This document shows, one piece after another, positions 21,168 through 31,608 of a stretch of 64,000 bases of DNA (positions are counted from its first letter, which is position 1; each line of letters starts with the position of its first letter). The stretch comes from Euborellia annulipes (taxonomy: Eukaryota > Arthropoda > Insecta > Dermaptera > Anisolabididae): the NCBI GenBank assembly GCA_023213315.1, contig JAKCPI010012721.1, positions 1 through 64,000 of the forward strand, in the 5' to 3' direction. Below the pieces are notes generated by a model. The model did not search any database and was not told the DNA's origin. It worked only from the letters and a program-made list of their open reading frames with translations. The translations under genes were made by a program, and so were the position numbers.

Positions 21168-21450
21168 CATGGGCGTACCCAGCGAGGGGCAGGGGGGACA
21201 GCTGCCCCCCCTAGAAGCAAAAAAAAAATGTTTATAAAGTGATGAAACGAAACAAAATTGGTGGATGGCGACGGGGAAGGATTTTTTTTTGTTAGAATTT
21301 GAGGGTTTTTAGGCCTTTAATTCGAAGGCTTTACCCCTCTATATAAAAAATAGCTATGTCACAATCTGGACGACCATGATCTGCCCCCCCTGGACGACCA
21401 TGTTCTGACCATGCCCCCCCCCCCTAGATTTGATCCTGGGTACGCCCATG
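21168..21450. mobile_element. hAT-like MITE, CATGGGCGTA family, exact target duplication
   Basis: The ends are CATGGGCGTACCCAG and CTGGGTACGCCCATG; CATTAGAT flanks it at 21160-21167 and 21451-21458. It has poly-C/G runs and a duplicated GACGACCATG block inside. It is related to 42536-42780. Confidence 0.85.
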
Positions 21451-21959
21451 CATTAGATATTTAATTTCCACACGAATTACGAAAAACTAAGTGCATTGAG
21501 ATTGCATTTTTTATGCTTTTTTTGAGTTTTTATGCTTTTTTCCCTTGAGGGCTTATTTGAACTTATTTTACAGATATTTATAATTTTTTTTTTTTTTTTT
21601 TTTATTAAAAAACAGATTTTTTTCCCATTCACACATGCATACACCAGGGACATATATAAGGGAGGGGAGCGAGAGGGTCCAGGCCCCCCCCAAATTTTTC
21701 AAATGCATATACATTAGGGGTATGACTTTTTTACAACCTCGTATCCCTGTATCATTACATGATGAACTTTTACTAAAGGTTGAATAAAATCTTACTTTCA
21801 AGGTGATTTGATAAAAAAACGTCACGCACAAAATGATTTGAAAATTTTATATATCAGATTTTTTGCCAATTTTTTGAAGTCACTCTAAATAGAGACAAAA
21901 TTGTACACAAGCTTTAGACTCACTTATATAGGGTCATTAGAGACACAAGGAAGTCAAAT

Positions 21960-22670
21960 ATTCTAGATAAGGTCATTGTTGAGGATGAATCCCAGTGGGG
22001 GGTTGTCCTTGTTGAGGGAGGAGTCTTAGTAGATTTCTTCCATATCTTTGATTGCACCGCACGCTCACAACATTGGTTGTTTCGGGCAATGTTGATTGGA
22101 AATTCATCTATTTTCCAGTGGGTTTTCAAGAAATTTAACCCTGCTAATTCAGAGCTGCAGATAGTTCATCAAAATCTTCAACGCGGAACCATTGGCTGCT
22201 GATTTAATGATCAGCCCCTTAGTAAGAAATGGATGGACAAATTTTGCGCAATCTTTTGCGGATTTTAGGCATCATAATAAACTCAAGAAGGGCTAGAATG
22301 GCTCAAGAGGTCCAGCGTGCATTGCTGATATTTGGAATTTGTTGAAATTTCACGAAAGATTTCATTACTCTCAGCGAAGTGATGGAAGACACGAGTGAGG
22401 TGGTAGAGAAACTTCATGTCGTCTCTTCAGCCACCTGTTTCCTTAATTTTAGTTTTAATGTTGCTGGGGGCTCCTTTCTATTTATTATAATTGCTAATAA
22501 AATCCTGCACAAAGAAGTAGTGGATGTTTGATGATTTAGTCAAACCATGGAGCTCATCGCCCATAACAACACGTATAAAGAGATCCAGCACATGGAGCTG
22601 GCAACTAATAAACTTGGGTTTGGGGTACCTTTCTCTTCGAACATTTGCTGCAGCCGATCTTTTATTTAAC
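21960..22670 (-). pseudogene. Decayed transposase-like coding region, left arm
   Basis: On the minus strand pieces can be read such as LHVLDLFIRVVM, SNIHYFFVQDFI, GG-stop-RDDMK, NARW and NNQCCERAVQSK. The pattern (HVLDR, NARW, N-Q-C-ERA) resembles RNase H-like transposases of the hAT type; this is recalled family similarity and not tested. It is interrupted by stops and frameshifts and cannot be functional. A stop in place of Trp before RDDMKF is shared with the right arm. Confidence 0.45.
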
Positions 22671-23539
22671 ATAATTAAAAAAATACTAAAATTTGCTTTT
22701 ATAAATAGAATTTATATCATTTATCATTAAATCTTTATTAGAAAAATAAAATATATAGGGCCTAACTATGATTTTGGCTTACCCCTTCCCAGAGGGTCCC
22801 TTACCCCCCTCCTCCCACCGGAATTTTATAGAGTGTTCTGGAAGTTATAATTGACACCAAATTAAGTAAATTAAGCTAATTAAAACTCAACTACCCGCTT
22901 TTAACACCTCCCTTATATACGGGCTTATACAAGACTGCGACACAGTCAACCTAAAATTTCAAAGTGGTTTGTGCGTGACCTTTTTTAATAGTTTCATGGA
23001 ATAAACGTGATTTTAGTCATTAATAGGCAAAAGTTCATTGAGTAGTGATACAGGAAATGTTAAACAAAAAAAAAGTCGAAAAGTCATACCCCTAATATAC
23101 ATACTAGGGGTATGACTTTTCGACTTTTTTTTTTAAAAAGGATTTCCTGTATCACGACTCAATGAACTTTTGCCTATTAATGACTATAATGACGTTTATT
23201 CCATGAAACTATTAAAAAAGGTCACGCACAAACCACTTTGAAATTTTAGGTTGAATAGTCGCAGTCTTGTATATAAGCTGGTATATAAGGGAGGTGTTCA
23301 AAGCGAGTAGTTGAGTTTTAATTAGCTTAATTTGCTTAATTTGGTGTCAATTATAACTTTCAGAACCCTCTAGAAAATCCTGGGGGAGGGGGGGTAAGGG
23401 AACCTCTGGGAAGGGGTAAGCCAAAATCATAGCTATATATTTTATTTTTCTAATAAAGATTTAATGATAAATTATATAAATTCTATTTATAAAAGCAAAT
23501 TTTAGTATTTTTTTTATTATTCTAAATAAAAGCAGGCGT

Positions 23540-24240
23540 TGATCGGCTGCAGCAAATGTTCGAAGAGAAAGGTACCCCAAACCCAAGTTTATTAGTTGCC
23601 AGCTCCATGTGCTGGATCGCCTTTTACGTGTTGTCATGGTCATGGACGATGAGCTCCATGGTTTGACTAAATCACCAAACATCCACTACTTCTTTGTGCA
23701 GGATTTGATTAGCCATTATAATAAATTGAAAGGAGCCCTCAGCAACGTTAAAACTAAAATTAAGGAAACAGGCGGCTGAAGAGATGACATGAAGTTTCTT
23801 TACCACCTCACTCGTGACTTCTGTCACTTCGCTGAGAGGAATGAAATCCCCTTCGTGAAATTTCAACAAATTCGAAATATCAGCAATGCATGCTGAACCT
23901 CTCGTGCCATTCTAGCCCTTCTTTCGTTTATACTGATGCCTGAAATCCGCAAAAGGTTGCGCAAAATTCGTCCATTCATTTCTTACTAATGGGCTGATCA
24001 TTAAATCAGTAGCCAATGCTTTCACGTTCAAGATTTTGATGAACTATCTGCAGCTCTGAATCAGCAGAGCTCAATTGCTTGAAAACCCACTGGAAAACAG
24101 ATGAATTTCTAATCAACATTGCCCTAAACAACCAATGTTGTGAGCGTGCGGTGCAATCAAAGATATTGAAGAAATCTACTAAGACTCCTCCCTCAACAAG
24201 GACAACCCCCCACTGAGATACATCCTCAGCAATGACCTTA
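23540..24240 (+). pseudogene. Decayed transposase-like coding region, right arm
   Basis: Plus-strand fragments include LHVLDRLLRVVM, DELHGLTKSPNIHYFFVQD, RDDMKFLYHLTRDFCHFAE, VKFQQIRNISNA and PEIRKRLRKIRPFISY. It shares the GG-stop-RDDMKF lesion with the left arm but has its own stop at the NARW position and others. One inactivated copy was therefore probably duplicated, after which the two diverged. Confidence 0.5.
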
Positions 24241-24802
24241 TCTAGAATATTTGACTTCCTTGTGTCTCTAATGACCCTATATAAGTGAGTCTAAAGCTTG
24301 TGTTCAATTTTGTATCTATTTAGAGTGACTTCAAAAAATTGGCAAAAAATCTGATATATAAAATTTTCAAATCATTTTGTGCGTGACGTTTTTTTATCAA
24401 ATCACCTTGAAAGTAAGATTTTATTCAACCTTTAGTAAAAGTTCATCATGTAATGATACAGGGATACGAGGTTGTAAAAAAGTCATACCCCTAATACATA
24501 CTGTATATAGGGATATACAGACATTAGCGGATCTCGCTCCCCCCCCCCGCCCCCGAAATGTTTGATCGGCCCCGCAGTGCGAAAAAATATAGTCCTGTAA
24601 AAAAATTTTGTCCCGCAGGGTGAAAAACTTAGGTTCGGCAAAAGGGAAAATGTTCCGCGGGGCGACAAAATTTTCGTGTCTCTAAAAAAAAAAGGTAAAA
24701 TGATAACAAAATTTTTTGCAGGGCGGGGCGAAAAAAATTTAGTTTCTGCCTCCCCCGCCCCCCCCCCGAAAAAAATTTTTTATATACGCCCCTGGCATAC
24801 AC

Positions 24803-25006
24803 ACAGTCTTTTCGGCAACTTAGGCCATTTATGACTTTAAATGATACTCGTTATTTGTAAATATATTTATTGGGTTTCCAGGCATTCTTATTCAAGCCAT
24901 TTGGTACCCAAATGGCTTAAATAAAACATTGGACTGCCTGGGACCCGAACCCTCGACCCTTGTTATACAAGGCAGGCTCGCTACCAACTACGCCAAGACC
25001 GAGGGC
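24803..25006 (-). mobile_element. SINE, minus strand
   Basis: Read on the minus strand it has a tRNA-like head (CCCTCGGTCTTGGCGTAGTT, with a GGGTTCGGGTCCC B-box), the body CCATTTGGGTACC and AATGCCTGGAAACCC, and a 3' part ATGGCCTAAGTTGCCGAAAA. It has the same structure as 42038-42295. The A tail is reduced. Confidence 0.7.
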
Positions 25007-26244
25007 TATATAATTTTTAAAAATAATTCAAAACATTCAGCAAAAACGTTCATGTAAAGCAAATCCTTCGGCAACTGCGCAAATCGCGCCTTCCCTACTC
25101 TGGCTCGGGCCCCCTGGACCCCCCTACTCTGGCTCGGCCCCCGGGTCCTCTGGGCCCCCTACTTGGGACGGACTGCGGTTTACCAGAATAAATATACAAA
25201 TAAAATTTTTAAGTCTTAATTTTTAAAAATTTTATATTAAAATTAATTACCGGTACATCCTTTGCCCCCCCCCTTTGTGTACGCCATAGGTATGAGTAGA
25301 AGTTGCTAGAAAATATTAAATTTTCAGTATCGCGTCAGAATAACTCGTATTAAGATTCCTATAAAAAATTTTCAAGTCATCAGGTTGCTTTGTTGGTCTA
25401 GCAGAAATTATGTAGAAAAGAGATAAAAATGCTTAAGGGGGCCAACTACTGCAGTCCTTTAACCCTACTTAAACGATAATATCCCGTATGGTGTATTCAA
25501 AATGAAATCTTATCTGATTTTAACAAACAGATTTCAAACGCGATTAAATTTATATAAATAATTTCCTTAGAAGGGGGGCGACAGTTCGATTGTGTTCATT
25601 TTATTATATTCTTAGTACCTCATGGGTATTATTATTAAATATAATAATTAATAGTTTTGCTCTTATGATTGATGCTATCTCCCCTCCATCCTTTTATTTA
25701 TTTATTCGCCTTTATCAAAATTAAATAAATTGCCATTAGCGTTTTGTTTTACTGCAACAGCGATCGATTGATATATTTTTACTTCCTACACACAACAAGG
25801 CCAAGCAAATCTCAGTGAATAAATGCTTTTTTTTTTCTCTGTCTTAATCTCGCCCACACCACCTCGTCGCCGTCCTCGTTTCTCTGGTTCGAGTTCGCCT
25901 CCGAGAAACCATAATGGCACAAACCTTGGAATCTGATGTGGAAAATCTCTTTTCAAGGGGGCGGGGAGTTGCTAATAAAACCGCCGTTCATTGGGTGCTA
26001 ATGATTTCTGTCATTTCAACACCAAAATTTTTCTCATGGTGCCATATTAAGGTTAGCCCGGGAACTCTTCTTCGAGTGTTCCCAAATTGACCTTTAATCA
26101 GCAGGTTTCTTATTAATTGTAATTTTATTAAAAACAAAGAATAAATAGAATATATCCCCCTCCCCGCGTGGACGAGAAGCGTAGAGATGCTGACAACCGT
26201 CAATAGTCTTATCTTTCTTCTCTCTATATATACTCGTATAACAG
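25007..26244. other. Intergenic DNA, partly GC-rich
   Basis: At 25085-25170 there is a GC-rich run with repeated CTACTCTGGCTCGG and GGGCCCCC. At about 25845-25960 a non-repetitive stretch with an ATG (25913, MAQTLESDVENLFS) could be an exon but has no partner. The remainder is AT-rich with no recognised gene. Confidence 0.4.
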
Positions 26245-26335
26245 CGGAGTGTCCGTCTGTCACGCTCTGTTCGACCAACTTTCCGGTAATTTTGAAACGG
26301 AATTTTCAAGTCTTATAAAGAACCTTATGAAGAAA
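26245..26335 (+). repeat. Dispersed repeat, third copy
   Basis: GGAGTGTCCGTCTGTCACGC and TTTTGAAACGG match the copies at 2395-2515 (minus) and 12770-12860. Confidence 0.5.
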
Positions 26336-26465
26336 AAACTCCGGGTGCTCAAATTCTCAAAAGTGGAAGCGCAAAAAATTCCAGAAAATGAAATTGTGCA
26401 TTGGTATACGTCATGAATTTTGTCTTATGAAAATTAAAACCAATTAATTTAAATAATTAATTTTA

Positions 26466-27112
26466 CACTTTCTCTTACCTATGTATATATGTAATATATA
26501 TATATAGAGAAAGTATTAGTTCATGTCAAAAAAATTCGATGTCGAGATTTTGATGGATCTTCACGTTTGAATCCCCTGAATCAAAAAAATCTGGTGTGAC
26601 TGGCGCACAGCACACAACTTTCTCTTACCTTCGGTAATCGAAAGTTGTGCACTGTGCTTGTCACACCAGATTTTTGTGTCGACATGTATTTAGTTCCCGG
26701 CAGTAGGGAATATTTGAATTCCAGATGTAAAATTTATAAGTATGGGAAAATATTTTTATATTTTGTTACCATGGCAACCATTTCTCCTATCTTTCTATGA
26801 AGCACAAGAGTAAAGTGTGCTTCAGAAACAATTTTGTGGGCAAAACGAGAATATACACTTTTAATCAAAATTGGCCAAAGAATACTAGTACTTTACTGAT
26901 GTACTTTTTCAGTTTTTTTCGATTTTCTCAAAATTCGCTCAAACGATTTTGATTAAAATTCAAAAATCAATTATTTTATAGATGCTCTTTCAAATGTATA
27001 TTCTCGTTTTGCCCTCAAAATTGTTTGAAGCACACTTTACTCTTATGCTTCATGGGAAAGATAGGAGAAATGGTTGCCATGGTAACAAAATATAAATATT
27101 TTCCCATTTTTA
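26466..27112. repeat. 680-bp family copy, rearranged with an inverted 3' half
   Basis: It starts like other copies (TTTCTCTTACCTATG, TTCGATGTCGAGATTTTG) but at about 26585 switches to a minus-strand palindromic module (AATCTGGTGTGACTGGCGCA) followed by inverted GTTACCATGGCAACC at about 26766. After 26860 a plus-strand middle part resumes. The order implies insertion of one copy into another or a local inversion. Confidence 0.6.
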
Positions 27113-27790
27113 CTTTCTCTTACCTATGTATATATGTAATATATATATAGAGAGAAAGTATTGGTTTCATGTCAAAAATTCGATGTTGAGATTTTGATGG
27201 ATCTTCACGTTTTGAGGTCCCCTGAATCCAAAAAAGTGGTTTTCGCGACATGGTCTGTCTGTGTGTGTGTGTGTGTGTGGGTGTGTGTGTGTGTCTGTGT
27301 TCAATTTTAAGCATGAAGGAATTGAGCTAGGAGGTTGAAATTTTATATTTAAGTTAAACACCCCCGGGACCGGAAAAATAAGCTTTTAATCAAAATCGGC
27401 CAAAGAGTACTAGTACTTTACTGATGTACTTTTTCAGTTTTTTTCGATTTTCTCAAAATTTGCTCCAACGATTTTTTTTTAAATTCAAAAATCAATTAAT
27501 TTTTAGATTCTCTTTAAAATGTATATTCTCATTTTGCAATTGAAATCTTCTGAAGACCACTTACTCTTGTATTTCATAGGGAAGATAGGAGAAATGGTTG
27601 CCATGGTAACAAAATATAAATATTTTCCCATACTTATAAATTTTACATCTGAATTCATATGTTACGTACTGTCGGGAACTAAATATATGTCGACACAAAA
27701 AATCTGGTGTGACAAGCACAGAACACAACTTTCGATTACCGAAGCACAGAAAGTTGTGTGCTGTGCGCCAGTCACACCAGATTTTTATAA
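27113..27790 (+). repeat. 680-bp repeat family, full-length copy
   Basis: It has the same block order as 20020-20700, with a (GT)n tract at about 27258-27298 in place of (GGGT)n. It ends in the first of three tandem palindromic modules. Confidence 0.7.
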
Positions 27791-28087
27791 TTTTGACATC
27801 TTAAAATTTCTAATATATTGGCGGAAACTAAATATATTTCGACACGAAAAATCTGGTGTGACAAGCACAGAACACAACTTTCGATTACCGAAGCTAAGAG
27901 AAAGTTGTGTGCTGTGCGCCAGTCACACCAGATTTTTATAATTTTGACATCTTAAATTTCTAATATATTGGCGGAAACTAAATATATTTCGACACGAAAA
28001 ATCTGGTGTGACAAGCACAGAACACAACTTTCGATTACCGAAGGTAAGAGAAAGTTGTGTGCTGTGCGCCAGTCACACCAGATTTTT
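27697..28087. repeat. Three tandem palindromic modules (TCTGGTGTGAC family)
   Basis: Modules of about 85-90 bp lie at about 27697-27786, 27850-27937 and 27998-28087. Each has the left arm AATCTGGTGTGACAAGCACA, a spacer around TTTCGATTACCGAAG, and the right arm CTGTGCGCCAGTCACACCAG. Modules two and three are preceded by a shared TTGGCGGAAACTAAATATAT leader, giving a period near 148 bp. Confidence 0.8.
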
Positions 28088-29539
28088 ATAATTATCGTTC
28101 TCATTTCAAGGATAATTCCGGGGTGACCGAGCCGGAGCTCGGTCTTTTTTTTTATATTGATAAAATTGTAAAAAACTAAAAAAAGTACATCAGCAAAATA
28201 CGAATACTCGAGGGGCGCGAATTTGATTTGTATAGAAGAAATAGGAAAATATTTAAAATTTGAAAGAAATGTAACGAGACAACTTGCTCCTTAATGGAAA
28301 TTAATTAAAATTTAATATTCGTGGATATATTCTAAATCTGTGGGTCCAGGGTAAAGAGAGGGAGGGTTTGATTAGGAAGCAAGCCCACTTGGCTTTGAAC
28401 ATTATAAAACCTTTAAAACGAAAATTGGAAAAAAACTAAAAAAAAAAGTACACCAGTAAGGTACTATTACTCGAGAGGCCAAATTTTATTTGTATAGAAG
28501 AAATAAGAAAATATTTAAAAATTGAAAGAAATCTTTAAAGGGAATTTGAAGAAAATTAAAAAAAAACTAAAAAAGTACACCAGTAAAGTACTAGTACCCG
28601 AATTTTCCCAAACATGAGACCTAACACAATTTCATTTTGGGACCCCAAATAGTATATATTTAAAATTTGAAAAAAAAAAATCGTTAGAGCCGTTTTTGAG
28701 AACTGATATGCATATATATAAACAAACAAGCAAGCAAACAAACAAACGTACATTGCTCGTTTAATATAATAAGAATAATAAGATATATAGATGTGAAAAA
28801 TTTCGGGAGGAGGGGCCCCCTTATTATTCGGAGAGGGCCCGAACTCATTTTTAAATACCTCTATAATACAAAATACTTTTTCTCTCTATATATTTCATAT
28901 ATAGGGTAATAGAAAGTAAAATATAATAATTTTGTCTAGCTTAAAAAAAAAAAATTAAATTAAACGCAAAAAATTCGAGAAAATTCAGAATTTTTCAATT
29001 GAAAAGAATTGATTTTTGTCTTGCTTTACAAAAAATTAAAGCCGCTTAAAATTGATTAAATCTCGCAAATGGAAAATAATAAAAATTATTATATAAATAA
29101 ATTTTTTATTTTTTTTCTTAAAGAGATCTGAGATGGGACTCTGGTCAAGAGAAACAGATAGATGAACACCCTCGTATTTTAGGCCCATATACATAAAATT
29201 AAGAGTTGATTGAAAAATTGCGGCACTTAATTATGAAAGGGCGGGCCCTAGCCACCCCGAGGGGGGGGCTAATCATATATTTCATTAGACGCCTTATACT
29301 GCCCTATTAGTTGGGGGGGGAGAAATAATCCTAAACCCCCCCCCATCAAAAATTTCTGGCTACGCCTATGTGCCCATCCATATATAGAGATTTGTTACCG
29401 CGTTTTCGGTAAAAAAATTATTACCAGTTTACCGTCCAGCCCTACACAAAAATATTTTTGAGCTCAAAGGTTTTATTAAAACAATGCTTATATATTATTA
29501 TATTTATTTATTTTTTTTTTTACTTTTATTTATACGTCG
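28088..29539. other. AT-rich DNA with a short dispersed unit repeated three times
   Basis: The unit AAAAAGTACACCAGTAA with nearby ACTCGAG occurs near 28175-28215, 28435-28480 and 28560-28605. A fragment of the TTTCTCTTACC family lies near 28878-28918. A CATGGGCGTAGCCAG-type MITE end lies near 29322-29368. No gene is visible. Confidence 0.45.
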
Positions 29540-29547
29540 CATTTTCT

Positions 29548-29803
29548 CAGGGGCGTATTTAAGGGGGGCCGAGGGGGCCCGGGCCCCCCCCGAAATTTCC
29601 CAAACACATATACATATATAGGGATATACAGACATCAGAGCAACAAATTTTTCCGCAGGATGGACAACTTTGGTTCCGCAATAGAAAAAATGTTCCGCAA
29701 AAAATTTCGTGTGACAAAAAATATAGTTTCTTAAAAAAAAAATTTTCCGCAGAAAAATTTTTGAGTTCGGGCCCCCCGAAAAAAATTTCTATATACGCCC
29801 CTG
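29548..29803. mobile_element. hAT-like MITE, CAGGGGCG family, exact target duplication
   Basis: The ends are CAGGGGCGTATTTAAGG and TATATACGCCCCTG; CATTTTCT is duplicated at 29540-29547 and 29804-29811. It is a 256-bp sister of 17847-18112. Confidence 0.85.
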
Positions 29804-29851
29804 CATTTTCTCAAACAAAAATATAGAAATTGACACCATATGCCCATCCAT

Positions 29852-29977
29852 ATATATCGCCTGGTGGCGAAAGACAGAAAATTCAATTTTTTGAGCCTTA
29901 CGAAACATTGTTACGCTTTTTCTCGAGTTGTTCATTTTCGGACTTTCGCCACTCAGCATTCTCAGCAGGCGATATAT
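29852..29977. repeat. Short foldback repeat
   Basis: TATATCGCCTG with TGGCGAAAG is mirrored by CTTTCGCCA and CAGGCGATATA within about 125 bp. It could be a small MITE. No target duplication was identified. Confidence 0.45.
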
Positions 29978-30955
29978 AGATTTGAAAAATTTCGGGGGGG
30001 GGGAGTGGCCTTTTCCCCTTATATACGCCCCAGTCTAATATCGAATATAGGCAGGGTCATATACAGGGAAGGGCCGGTGGAAATAAATCCCTGGGTTAAA
30101 CTTCATTCATAAAATTATTTTCCCTAGATTGCTAGACCTCTAAGATAGAGATTCTTAAACAATTTCTCTTTTGCAGGTTGGTGTTTCTCCAGTGCGGTTG
30201 TGTTCAGTGTTCAGTGTTAAGTGTTCAGTGTTCAACTAGTGCAATCAACTGGATCAGCTCTACGAGTGCAAGGGGGCTTCGATGGTCAGCTCTACGAGTG
30301 GCAGGCAAGGAGCTTCGAGCGACCGTCAACCCCTCAGGAGGTGAATATTTTATACTCTAAACCAGTGGTTCCCAACCTGGGGGCGATCGCCCCCAAGTGG
30401 GCGATTTGGGATATCAGGGGGGCGATGAGTATTCAAAGGGGGAAAAATTATTAGAGTTAACTAAAATTTAAAAGCATAAATCAAAGAGAAAAACCTCCTA
30501 TTTACAGGATGGTCAGGAAAGAAAAGGACAAAATATTGTCATAAAAATAAAATAGTCTGAAGATAATTCCAATCTAGAATTGATTAATAATTTTTGTCAT
30601 TTTTGTTTTCATTAAATAAAGATTGACCGAAAAAAGAAGCATTTTTGTTATTTTTTTCATAAAAATAAAATTATTATTAGATTTTTAAAAGGTTACGCCA
30701 GGAAAGAAATCAGACAAAAATTTAAACAATCTTTATCTAATTTGATAAAATGGTGGATGCAGTCCAAATGGCTCTCATGGTGGCCGAAACATGATAGCGC
30801 ACCTGTAAACCAAAAATAAATATTATTGAAAAACTTAGTGTTTTTTAATAATTATAACAGAAAAAACGACATACTACCTATCAAATTCCGTCCAAGAAAG
30901 AAACCACAAGTTGCTTATATTTAATTATATTTAATCTTTATCTAATTGTTAATTT

Positions 30956-31002
30956 CGATTGCCGACGTTTCGGACGCAAATCGCATCCTTTCTCAGGACA
31001 AC
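30956..31002 (-). ncRNA. Hammerhead-like motif, left copy
   Basis: Minus strand: the core is CTGAGAA (30989-30995) with one deviation from CTGANGA, stem II is GGATGC/GCGTCC, GAAACGTC is at 30963-30970, and stem I pairs TTGTC with GGCAA. Confidence 0.4.
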
Positions 31003-31036
31003 AGGTAGTATCATATCTGTATTTTACTAATTACCT

Positions 31037-31081
31037 ATTGTCCTGAGGAAGGATGCGATTTGCGTCCGAAACGTCGGCAAT
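31037..31081 (+). ncRNA. Hammerhead-ribozyme-like motif, right copy
   Basis: Plus strand: stem I ATTGTC (31037-31042) pairs with GGCAAT (31076-31081), six pairs including one G-T. The core is CTGAGGA (31043-31049). Stem II GGATGC/GCGTCC has loop GATTT. GAAACGTC is at 31068-31075. All conserved core positions are met. Confidence 0.6.
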
Positions 31082-31608
31082 CGAAATTAAAAATTAGATA
31101 AAGATTGATTAAATTTTTGTCTGATTTCTTTCCTGGCTTGCGTCCTTTTCATATTTGAAAATTTCAACTTTTCAGTCACTATTTCTGCAAGTGTTGTATT
31201 TTTTCACTTTGAAAAGAAAACGTTATCTGAGGAACTTGATTGATTCACTTTGAAATAAAGTACTTTTTTTTTTTAAATTTTAAATCATGCAATGAAAATG
31301 AAAAGGGGGGGGGGGCGATAGGTGATAGACAACCTCCAGAAAGGGGAGATGGACCAAAAATGGTTGGGAACCACTGCTCTAGACATATAAATCCAAAAAT
31401 ATATAAATGATGTTATTCTAATTTCATTTTTTTCTTTTTTGTTACAGATTCCTGAGGGTCAACAGAACAAAGGTATTAAGCATGGTGCAAGAATATTTAA
31501 GGGGGTAGATTAGATTAGCTTTTGAGGATGTTCTTCTTTTCAGCTGACACAGAGAGCCTCCTCCGCCGCGGGATTTCATTATCATCTTCTTAATGCCCAG
31601 GGCTTAAG

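Larger units (their letters stand above)
21713..24494. mobile_element. Giant palindrome: two inverted copies of a decayed DNA transposon
   Basis: Each arm, about 1.38 kb, starts and ends with AGGGGTATGACTTTT. The arms meet head to head at about 23093-23109, separated by about a dozen bases. The arms match over their whole length with scattered substitutions and small indels. Each holds the remains of one protein-coding region. Terminal repeats include CCTGTATCA and TGAACTTTT blocks. The superfamily is not certain. Confidence 0.7.
21645..24794. mobile_element. hAT-like MITE split by a 2.8-kb palindromic insertion
   Basis: The MITE's left end CAGGGACATATATAAGG lies at 21645 and its right end TATATACGCCCCTG finishes at 24794. 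GCATACAC flanks both (21637-21644 and 24795-24802). The MITE is broken near 21713, where the palindrome begins, and resumes near 24495, so the nesting order is clear. Confidence 0.75.
30696..31138. mobile_element. Hammerhead-bounded foldback nested in the hAT element
   Basis: The outer arms CAGGAAAGAAATCAGAC and GTCTGATTTCTTTCCTG are inverse. The inner pair of hammerhead-like motifs at 30956-31002 and 31037-31081 lies only about 35 bp apart, almost a perfect palindrome. No ORF is present. Confidence 0.65.
30363..31376. mobile_element. hAT element, non-autonomous, 1.0 kb, 8-bp target duplication
   Basis: The ends CAGTGGTTCCCAACC and GGTTGGGAACCACTG are the classic hAT type. CTCTAAAC (30355-30362) and CTCTAGAC (31377-31384) form an 8-bp duplication with one change. 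No transposase ORF is present. A hammerhead-bounded element (30696-31138) sits inside and inserted later. Confidence 0.85.
30177..31608 (+). other. Candidate spliced transcript, three exon-like blocks
   Basis: Block A 30177-30340 follows CTCTTTTGCAG and ends GGAG-GTGAAT. Block B 31448-31472 follows TTTTTTGTTACAG and ends AAAG-GTATTA. Block C 31544-31608 follows TTCTTCTTTTCAG and ends TAAG-GTGTGA. An ATG at about 30281 stays open across both joins (MVSSTSGRQGASSDRQPLR, then RFLRVNRTK, then LTQRASSAAGFHYHLLNAQG). The product is unknown and no domain is recognised. The intron between A and B holds a hAT element. It could equally be non-coding RNA. Confidence 0.3.

Noticed and set aside
27519..27941. 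140-codon plus-strand frame
   Set aside because: It spans the 680-bp repeat and two palindromic modules; the frame is not kept in sister copies.
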